From assembly GCA_011048585.1 (NCBI GenBank), contig DSDS01000097.1, positions 1 to 22,522 on the forward strand: DNA of 22,522 bases, given 5' to 3'. Every line of letters starts with the position of its first letter. Within the stretch, counting starts at the first letter, position 1. The position numbers and the translations under genes were made by a program. Under the pieces are notes generated by a model. That model was not told the origin of the DNA. It made no database searches and worked only from the letters and a program-made list of their open reading frames with translations. This document shows, in pieces, positions 17,350 to 22,522 of the stretch. The stretch is from Desulfurivibrio alkaliphilus. GTDB lineage: Bacteria; Desulfobacterota; Desulfobulbia; Desulfobulbales; Desulfurivibrionaceae.

Positions 17350-17991
17350 GAGGAGCGCGATCAGCTCCCGGGTGGCGGCTTCCATATCTTTGGCCTGAGT
17401 GATGGCGGTGACCACCGCCGGCCGGCGGACCCCCGCGGCCCGCAGCTCCGGCAGATGGCGGCCCTTGATGCCGCCCATCACCGTGAAGGGCAACTCGGAG
17501 TGCCGGGAAAAACGGGAGATCGCCTCGATCCCCAGAAATTCCTTGATCCCCTCCTTGGTGCCGGTGGTAAAAAGCGGCCCGATATTGTAGTAGGACGCCC
17601 CTCGTTGGGCGGCGCTTTGGGCCTGCTCCTCGGTGTTGCAGGAGACCCCGATCAGCAGTTCGGGGGCGAACCGGCGCACCTCTTCGGCGGGCAGGTCGTC
17701 ATTGCCCAGATGGACGCCGTCGGCGTCGCTGAGCAGGGCGATATCCAGCCGGTCGTTAACGATGAACAGAGCCCCGGCTTCCCGGGTGGCCCGGCGGAAG
17801 GCGTGGGCTTTGGCCAGCAGGGCCCGGCCGCCGGACTCCTTGTCCCGTAACTGGACGATCTTGGCGCCTCCGGCCAGCACCGCCGCCAGCCACTCCAGAT
17901 CGGTGCGGCCCCCGGCCAGCTTCTCGCAGGAAACCGGATAAAGGCTGACCTCATCGATAAATTTTCTTAGTCGTTCTTTGTGGCTATCCAT
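17344..17991 (-). CDS. thiE: Thiamine-phosphate synthase
   Basis: Joins HMP-pyrophosphate and the thiazole phosphate to give thiamine phosphate. 215 residues with a TIM-barrel pattern. Visible family motifs are VQLRDKE (46-52), FIVNDRLDIALLSDADGVHLGNDD (binding Asn79/Asp80 and Asp91), IGVSCNTEEQA, and NIGPLFTTGTKEG. The usual end block G-GVAVVSAI is altered here to GVRRPAVVTAIT, but the phosphate-contact VVTAI part is kept. No other thi gene and no TPP riboswitch signature are visible upstream, so its regulation is not apparent. It is a single minus-strand gene, convergent with hflC and divergent from gltA. Confidence 0.88.
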   Translation of the reverse strand: MDSHKERLRKFIDEVSLYPVSCEKLAGGRTDLEWLAAVLAGGAKIVQLRDKESGGRALLAKAHAFRRATREAGALFIVNDRLDIALLSDADGVHLGNDDLPAEEVRRFAPELLIGVSCNTEEQAQSAAQRGASYYNIGPLFTTGTKEGIKEFLGIEAISRFSRHSELPFTVMGGIKGRHLPELRAAGVRRPAVVTAITQAKDMEAATRELIALLK

Positions 17992-18033
17992 CCTCTCCCG
18001 ACTTCTCCCGGCTGTGTTTGTCGATTAAGTTTC

Positions 18034-18062
18034 TTGAAAATACTCAGCGTTGGCGGTAGATT
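18034..18062 (+). promoter_or_regulatory. Putative promoter of citrate synthase
   Basis: TTGAAA (18034-18039), an exact 17-base spacer, and TAGATT (18057-18062): five and four matches to the sigma-70 consensus. It would give a ~65-base leader before the gltA ATG. Confidence 0.55.
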
Positions 18063-18134
18063 ACCCGATCCGCTTTGAAACCACATCAGATTTTCTGGCC
18101 GTTAGGGCCGCTGAATCATAAGGAGTATCCGGCC

Positions 18135-19442
18135 ATGCCTCACAGATATTATACCGGCGAAAAAGTAGAAATGAAGATCGACGGCCAAGTCCATGAGCTG
18201 CCGGTGGTGGTGGGTACCGAGGGGGAAAAGGCGATCGATATTCGCACCCTGCGGGCCAGCACCGGCTATATCACCCTGGACAGCGGTTATGCCAATACCG
18301 GCTCCTGTATCAGCAACATCACCTATCTCGACGGCGAGAAGGGGATTCTCAGCTATCGCGGTTACGATATTGCCGATCTGGCGGAAAACTGCACCTTCGT
18401 CGAGGTGGCCTACCTGCTGGACCACGGCTCCCTGCCCACCCGTGATGAGTTGAGCCAGTTCAGCCAGATGCTCAACGACTTCGCGATGATTCACGAAGAT
18501 ATGCTCCGCTTTTTCGACGGCTATCCGCCCAAAAGCCCGCCAATGGCCATCCTGTCATCCATGGTCAACTCGTTGTGCAGCTTTTATCCCGAAATGACGG
18601 ATAATCCGCTGGAGAATATCGACAAGATGTCCGCCCGGCTGCTCTCCAAGGTACGGACCATCGCCGCTTTCTCCTACAAGAAGTCCATGGGGCACCCCCT
18701 GGTTTATCCGCGCCACGACCTCTCCTATTGCGCCAACTTTCTCAACATGATGTTCGATTCCCCGGTCAAGCCTTATGAGGTCAACCACAAGGTGGTGGCG
18801 GCGCTAAATAAGTTGCTGATCTTGCACGGCGATCATGAGCAGAACTGCTCCACCTCCACGGTGCGGATGGTGGGCAGCGCCCGGGTCAACCTCTACGCTT
18901 CGGTTTCCGCCGGGATCAGCGCCCTCTGGGGACCGCTCCATGGCGGGGCCAACGAGGCGGTGATGGAGATGCTGGAGAGCATCCACCAGGGCGGCGGTAA
19001 TTTCCGCCAGTTTGTCGAGCGGGCCAAGGACCCCAAGGACCCCTTCCGGCTGGTGGGCTTCGGGCACCGGGTTTACAAGACCTTTGATCCCCGTTGCCGG
19101 ATTATCAAGCAGGCCTGCGACGAGGTGCTTGATGACCTCAAGGTGGTGGATCCCCTGCTCGATATCGCCAAGGAGTTGGAGGAGGTGGCCCTCAAGGACG
19201 ACTATTTCATCGAGCGCAGCCTTTATCCCAACGTGGACTTTTACTCCGGGATCATCTACCGGGCCATCGGGATTCCCACCAACATGTTCACGGTGATGTT
19301 CGCCCTGGGCAGGTTGCCCGGCTGGATCGCCCACTGGAAGGAGATGTGGGACGACCCGGCCTGGCGGATCAGCCGGCCCCGCCAGATCTACGTGGGGCCG
19401 CTCAGCCGTCCCTTTGTCCCCATGGATCAGCGCGGATTATGA
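18135..19442 (+). CDS. gltA: Citrate synthase (type II)
   Basis: Condenses acetyl-CoA with oxaloacetate to citrate, at the entry to the TCA cycle. 435 residues, the length of the Gram-negative hexameric (NADH-regulated) form. The N-terminal beta domain (residues ~10-50) is followed by GYANTGSCISNITYLDGEKGILSYRGY, HGDHEQNCSTSTVR, and the catalytic triad His269 (LHGGANE), His311 (FGHRVYK) and Asp368 (NVDFYSG). The ATG at 18135 has AAGGAG 9 bases before it; an upstream start at 18075 would add 20 residues that the family lacks. It has its own promoter. The next gene is an aminotransferase after 88 bases. Confidence 0.97.
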   Translation: MPHRYYTGEKVEMKIDGQVHELPVVVGTEGEKAIDIRTLRASTGYITLDSGYANTGSCISNITYLDGEKGILSYRGYDIADLAENCTFVEVAYLLDHGSLPTRDELSQFSQMLNDFAMIHEDMLRFFDGYPPKSPPMAILSSMVNSLCSFYPEMTDNPLENIDKMSARLLSKVRTIAAFSYKKSMGHPLVYPRHDLSYCANFLNMMFDSPVKPYEVNHKVVAALNKLLILHGDHEQNCSTSTVRMVGSARVNLYASVSAGISALWGPLHGGANEAVMEMLESIHQGGGNFRQFVERAKDPKDPFRLVGFGHRVYKTFDPRCRIIKQACDEVLDDLKVVDPLLDIAKELEEVALKDDYFIERSLYPNVDFYSGIIYRAIGIPTNMFTVMFALGRLPGWIAHWKEMWDDPAWRISRPRQIYVGPLSRPFVPMDQRGL

Positions 19443-19449
19443 TATTGCC

Positions 19450-19480
19450 TTGACGTGACCGGGGATTGCGTGGTTAAGAT
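19450..19480 (+). promoter_or_regulatory. Possible promoter of the aminotransferase gene
   Basis: TTGACG (19450-19455) and TTAAGA/TAAGAT (19474-19480) at 18-19 bases spacing lie in the 88-base gap after gltA. The spacing is long and the -10 weak, so read-through from gltA is equally possible. Confidence 0.35.
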
Positions 19481-19530
19481 GCCGGGCTGGACCGTCTATT
19501 TTACTACTTGATCATTTTAAGGAAATTGGC

Positions 19531-20835
19531 ATGCGTACCGACATTGTCCATATCGGCGCCGGGGAGTTGACCTACGAAATCCGTAATATCGTCAATGTCG
19601 GCGAAAAACTGCAGAAGCTGGGAATCAAGACCTACTGGGAGAATATCGGCGACCCGGTGGCCAAGGGCGAAGAGATTCCTCTGTGGATGAAAAAGCTGGT
19701 GGCCGAGTGCGCCATGGAGAACTCCTCCTACGGCTACAGCCCCACCCGGGGCATTCTGACCACCCGCGAATTTCTGGCCGCCGAGGTCAACCGCCGGGGC
19801 GGGGTCCAGATCGGGCCCGACGACATCCTCTTCTTCAACGGCCTGGGTGACGCGATCAGCAAGATTTACGGGATGCTGCGCCGCAACGCCCGGGTGGTGG
19901 TCTCCTCCCCGAGCTATACCACCCACTCCTCGGCCGAGGCGAGCCATGCCGGTGATCGGCCGGTCAGCTACCGGCTTGATCCGCGCAACAACTGGTTTCC
20001 CGATCTGGAAGATATGGAAAACCGGATCAAGTACAATCCGGCGGTGGCCGGGATCCTGATGATCAATCCCGACAACCCCACCGGGGCGGTCTATCCCGAG
20101 GAGATTCTGCGAGGGGTCGTGGCTCTGGCCCGCAAATACGATCTCTTTATCATCTGCGACGAGGTTTACCACCGGATCGTCTATAACGGCCGTAAAACCA
20201 AGTCGCTGGCCGAGGTGATCGGCGACGTGCCGGCCATTGCCATGCGCGGGATCTCCAAGGAGATGCCCTGGCCCGGTTCCCGCTGCGGCTGGATCGAGGT
20301 GTACAACGGCGACAAGGACCCGATGTTCCAGAAGTATGTCGGTTCGATCCTCAACTCCAAGATGGTCGAGGTCTGCTCCACCACCCTGCCGCAGATGGTG
20401 CTGCCGGCCATCCTGACCCATCCCCAGTACAACGCCTATCTGGCCGAGCGGGTGGACCGCTACGAGCGGGCCTCCAATATCGCCTATAACACCCTGAAGG
20501 AGGTTGACGGCCTGATCGTCAACCGCACCGACGGGGCCTTTTACATGAGCGTGGCCTTCGAGCCCGGGATTCTCAATCACCGCCAGACCCTGCCCATCGA
20601 AAACAACGAGGTGCGGGAGCATGTCGAGCAGCTGGTGGCCCAGCCGGGTACCTCGCCGGACAAGCGCTTTGTTTACTATCTGCTGGGTTCCACCGGGATC
20701 TGCGTGGTGCCGCTCAGCTCTTTCGCCACCGAGCTGCAGGGTTTCCGCACCACCCTGCTGGAGCGCGACGAGGAGCGGTTCCGCAAGATCTGCGGCACCC
20801 TGGCTGAGGCCATCAGGCGGTACCTCGCTTCCTAA
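19531..20835 (+). CDS. PLP-dependent aminotransferase, class I/II
   Basis: 434 residues, fold type I aminotransferase. The PLP lysine is K243 in GISKEMPWPGSRCGW. Other blocks are SSYGYSPTRGILTTREF (substrate/cofactor loop), DILFFNGLGDAISKIYG, the NPDNPTGAVYP motif and FIICDEVYHRIVY (Asp binding the pyridine nitrogen). The C-terminus contains GSTGICVVPLSSF. The group is close in style to alanine/aspartate aminotransferases, which swap amino groups between an amino acid and 2-oxoglutarate. The exact substrate cannot be assigned. AAGGAA precedes the ATG at 19531. Lying after gltA, it may link amino acids with TCA intermediates (inference). A decayed ABC gene follows 45 bases later. Confidence 0.9.
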   Translation: MRTDIVHIGAGELTYEIRNIVNVGEKLQKLGIKTYWENIGDPVAKGEEIPLWMKKLVAECAMENSSYGYSPTRGILTTREFLAAEVNRRGGVQIGPDDILFFNGLGDAISKIYGMLRRNARVVVSSPSYTTHSSAEASHAGDRPVSYRLDPRNNWFPDLEDMENRIKYNPAVAGILMINPDNPTGAVYPEEILRGVVALARKYDLFIICDEVYHRIVYNGRKTKSLAEVIGDVPAIAMRGISKEMPWPGSRCGWIEVYNGDKDPMFQKYVGSILNSKMVEVCSTTLPQMVLPAILTHPQYNAYLAERVDRYERASNIAYNTLKEVDGLIVNRTDGAFYMSVAFEPGILNHRQTLPIENNEVREHVEQLVAQPGTSPDKRFVYYLLGSTGICVVPLSSFATELQGFRTTLLERDEERFRKICGTLAEAIRRYLAS

Positions 20836-20880
20836 GTCCCGCGTTGTCACGGCCCGGCCGGCTGTGATACCATTGGCGGC

Positions 20881-21184
20881 ATGGATACCGTCGCCGTCAA
20901 AGCCGCCGGGCAGGTAGTCTTCCACGCCGAGGGATTGAGCAAAATCTACCGGATGGGCGAGGTCGAGGTCAAAGCCTTGGCCGGGGTCGACCTCGATCTT
21001 TACCAGGGTTAGTTTGTGGTCCTGCTGGGGGCCTTCCGGCAGCGGCAAATCCACCCTGCTCAATATCCTCGGCGGTCTCGATTTCGCCACCTCCGGCACC
21101 GTTCTCTGCGGCGAGCGCAACCTCACCGCCTTCCGCTTTCCCGGTCTTGCCGGCCGCCTTAAAAGAAATCTTGTCAAAAGTTGA
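20881..21184 (+). pseudogene. Decayed LolD-like ABC transporter ATPase
   Basis: Starting at an ATG at 20881, the frame reads EGLSKIYRMGEVEVKALAGVDLDLYQG and then meets an in-frame TAG (21010-21012) where the family has a Glu/Asp codon. One base too many in a run of five G (21027-21031) then shifts the frame. In the next frame the Walker A appears intact (LLGPSGSGKSTLLN), followed by ILGGLDFATSGTVLCGERNLTAFR. After that the match is lost and a TGA closes at 21182-21184, before any Q-loop, signature or Walker B. The remnant is ~95 of the usual ~225 residues. The order of motifs matches LolD/MacB-type ATPases. Three independent lesions make this a true pseudogene, not one sequencing error. Confidence 0.85.
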
Positions 21185-21206
21185 ACTGTATGTTCTGGCG
21201 GAGAAA

Positions 21207-21215
21207 TGTTATCAT
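21207..21215 (+). promoter_or_regulatory. Extended -10 promoter for the HEPN/MNT pair
   Basis: TGT-TATCAT (21207-21215) has a TGn extension and five of six -10 matches. No good -35 is seen at 16-18 bases. It lies about 48 bases before the HEPN start, in the gap after the ABC remnant. Confidence 0.4.
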
Positions 21216-21262
21216 GGCCACTTCGAGGATTGCTGACAACCATCAATTGGAGGAGGCTCCCC

Positions 21263-21654
21263 GTGACCAGGGATGAACATATCGCCTACTGGTTGGCTGA
21301 ATCGGACAAAGACCTGGTAGTTATGCAGAGCCTATTCGGCAGTGGCCATTACACTTGGGCCCTTTTTGTCGGTCACTTGGCGTTGGAGAAGGCGTTGAAG
21401 GGGCTTTATGTTCAACGGATAGATCTCCAGGTCCTCACATCCATCACTTGCTGAAGATTGCCCGTGATTGCGGCCTCTACTTAACCGACGAGCAAGAAGA
21501 TTTTCTCCTGGAGGTAACGGCCTACAATCTCAAGGGCCGCTATCCAGACTATAAACAGAGCTTTGCCCGCAAGGCGACCCGCGACTTCACCGCAACCCGT
21601 ATCGAACAGATCAAGGAGATGCAGCAATGGCTCAAGGCACAAGTGGCAGGGTAA
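21263..21654 (+). pseudogene. HEPN-domain protein (toxin-type), frameshifted
   Basis: A GTG start at 21263 has AGGAGG 6 bases upstream. The first frame gives TRDEHIAYWLAESDKDLVV...HYTWALFVGHLALEKALKGLYVQRIDL and would stop at 21452-21454. The matching continuation is in another frame: PGPHIHHLLKIARDCGLYL, YNLKGRYPDYKQSFARKATRDF and IEQIKEMQQWLKAQ, ending at 21654. Together they make one ordinary ~130-residue HEPN domain (Pfam HEPN, PF05168 style). The break falls near 21420-21440 and is explained by one missing base, perhaps in CTCCAGG. HEPN proteins paired with MNT nucleotidyltransferases act as RNase-type toxins or binding partners. It is either a recent inactivating mutation or a sequence error. 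The 3' end overlaps the MNT gene by 28 bases. Confidence 0.85.
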
Positions 21655-21950
21655 TTGATAAACAGATCGGGCGGTACATTGAGACCTTGCGGGAAAATAG
21701 GATCTCGATTTGGCGTCTTTATCTCTTTGGCTCCTACGCCAAGGGGCGGGCTCGGGCAGAGAGCGACATCGACCTTGCCGTGTTCCTGGACCAAGACGAG
21801 ATTGACGGCTTTGACGAAGATCTCCAACTGCTGCGGTTGACTCGCAACGTGGATCTGCGTATCGAACCCCACTCATTTTCCCGCCGAGACTTTGAAAATC
21901 CCGACCCTTTTGTGCGGGAGATCATTAACACCGGAGAACGGATTCTATAA
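21627..21950 (+). CDS. MNT-type nucleotidyltransferase (HEPN partner/antitoxin)
   Basis: 107 residues, a minimal nucleotidyltransferase of the DNA polymerase beta fold. The signature G35-S36-Y-A-K-G...S46-D47-I-D49 carries the two metal-binding aspartates, and NVDLRIEPHSFS supplies the third acidic position. In studied HEPN/MNT pairs (for example MntA-HepT) the MNT neutralises the HEPN protein by AMPylation. That activity is known for relatives and not shown here. AAGGAG precedes the ATG with 8-base spacing, inside the HEPN 3' end, so the two are translationally coupled. Base composition is lower in GC than in the neighbours, fitting horizontal gain. The gene is intact although its partner is broken. 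Confidence 0.88.
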   Translation: MAQGTSGRVIDKQIGRYIETLRENRISIWRLYLFGSYAKGRARAESDIDLAVFLDQDEIDGFDEDLQLLRLTRNVDLRIEPHSFSRRDFENPDPFVREIINTGERIL

Positions 21951-21979
21951 CGTCATATTTCTACGACGTACACCATAAT
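21950..21979 (+). promoter_or_regulatory. Possible promoter with inverted repeat before the WYL gene
   Basis: ACGTC (21950-21954) and GACGT (21965-21969) form an inverted repeat with a 10-base spacer, just upstream of CATAAT (21974-21979), a five-of-six -10. The -35 is poor. A dimeric regulator, possibly the WYL protein itself, could bind here (inference). Confidence 0.3.
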
Positions 21980-22014
21980 AGTTCGTATCCGCGGACGGTG
22001 CCGTTGGGGGTGTT

Positions 22015-22522
22015 ATGTCCGACCGGCTGAAGTTTGAACGTTTTTTGTGGTTCCATCGCCAGGTTAAGGACGGCCGGTTTCCCAATGCTTCGTCCCTGGT
22101 GGCCGAGTACGGCGTTTCGGCCCGTACCGCCCAGCGGGACATCGAATTTATCCGCGACCGCCTGCACGCGCCTTTGCACTACCAGCCCCGTCGCCGGGGC
22201 TACTCCTACACCGACCAAACCTACGAACTTCCCGCCGCCTGGATCAATGAAACCAATGTTCTGGCCCTGGCTCTGGCGGTGCGCCTGGCCGCCACGGTGC
22301 CGGATGTCGCGATGAAGGTGGAGCTTTGTTGCCTGATCGACAAGGTGTTTCCCCTGGCCGGTAAGGGGGCGGGCTCCTGTCTGGAGCGGGTGGGGGAGAA
22401 GATCTCGGTCAAGAATATTGAATACTCCCGGGTGGAGGAGCACTGTTTCCGCCTGCTGATCCAGGCCCTCTTCGCTGATCGCTCGCTTGCCATAACTTAC
22501 CACTCCCCCCACAGCGGCATCA
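22015..22522 (+). CDS. WYL-type transcriptional regulator, N-terminal part (runs off the window)
   Basis: 169 residues are visible and the frame is open at the right edge. GGGGGTG lies just before the ATG. Residues 1-~60 form a winged helix-turn-helix of the HTH_11/DeoR-like type (LKFERFLWFHRQV, then SLVAEYGVSARTAQRDIEFIRDRL), followed by the wing APLHYQPRRRGYSYTD. A helical linker (ETNVLALALAVRLA) and the beginning of a WYL domain (RLLIQALFADRSLAITYHSP) follow. WYL domains bind ligands, in some cases nucleic-acid fragments. Such proteins regulate DNA-damage or phage-defence genes in several bacteria, or unrelated operons. What it controls lies beyond the window or is the adjacent HEPN/MNT pair. 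Confidence 0.85.
   Translation, partial: MSDRLKFERFLWFHRQVKDGRFPNASSLVAEYGVSARTAQRDIEFIRDRLHAPLHYQPRRRGYSYTDQTYELPAAWINETNVLALALAVRLAATVPDVAMKVELCCLIDKVFPLAGKGAGSCLERVGEKISVKNIEYSRVEEHCFRLLIQALFADRSLAITYHSPHSGI

Noticed and set aside
17992..18134. A TPP riboswitch upstream of thiE
   Set aside because: No CTGAGA-type core is found on the minus strand in the gap before thiE.
19504..21246. A 580-codon minus-strand frame opposite the aminotransferase and the ABC remnant
   Set aside because: The composition is typical of an antisense shadow, and it continues across the pseudogene and intergenic DNA without any domain.

Overview
The window is a GC-rich (roughly 60 %) bacterial chromosome segment made mostly of housekeeping genes. 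The content suggests a Gram-negative anaerobe of the Desulfobacterota (Desulfobulbales-like; Desulfurivibrio is one candidate genus). This is an inference from gene content: an outer-membrane porin, a 7Fe/8Fe-type dicluster ferredoxin, a non-sporulation relative of spore photoproduct lyase, a short-form ArgA, HflKC and a FapA-type polymer-domain protein. No 16S gene or database search backs the placement.

Layout. 1-1163: the 3' end of a FapA/DUF342 gene that ends in a CBS-like segment, followed by a hypothetical gene. 1164-2540: a promoter, a structured leader and a beta-barrel porin. 2714-2896: a tiny basic protein. 2915-5370 (minus strand): a tight operon of a Cys-rich small protein, a MinD/ParA-like ATPase and an SPL-family radical SAM protein. 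5508-5916: a stand-alone ferredoxin unit with promoter and strong terminator. 5993-13795 (plus strand): a long co-directional run of a small membrane protein, alanine racemase, arginyl-tRNA synthetase, a single-TM protein, a short N-acetylglutamate synthase, SecA and ArgJ, several of them overlapping. 13819-14793 (minus): ribF. 14855-15034: a complete tRNA-Leu(CAG) unit with promoter and terminator. 15238-17341: hflK-hflC and a terminator. 17344-17991 (minus): thiE. 18034-20835: citrate synthase and a class I/II aminotransferase.

From about 20840 to the right end the character changes to accessory DNA. It holds a decayed LolD-like ABC ATPase with a nonsense codon, a frameshift and a truncation. 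Next is a HEPN/MNT toxin-antitoxin-type pair in which the HEPN gene carries an apparent single-base frameshift while the nucleotidyltransferase partner is intact. Last is the start of a WYL-type transcription regulator that runs off the window.

Functionally the core links cell-wall precursor supply (Alr), arginine metabolism (ArgA-like, ArgJ, ArgS), protein export (SecA), membrane proteostasis (HflKC), cofactors (RibF, ThiE) and the entry to the TCA cycle (GltA). I did not find a clearly new system that I would defend strongly. The best candidates for a second look are the SPL/MinD/Cys-protein operon, the structured porin leader, the FapA-CBS chimera, the Asp-for-Cys ferredoxin and the broken HEPN next to an intact MNT.
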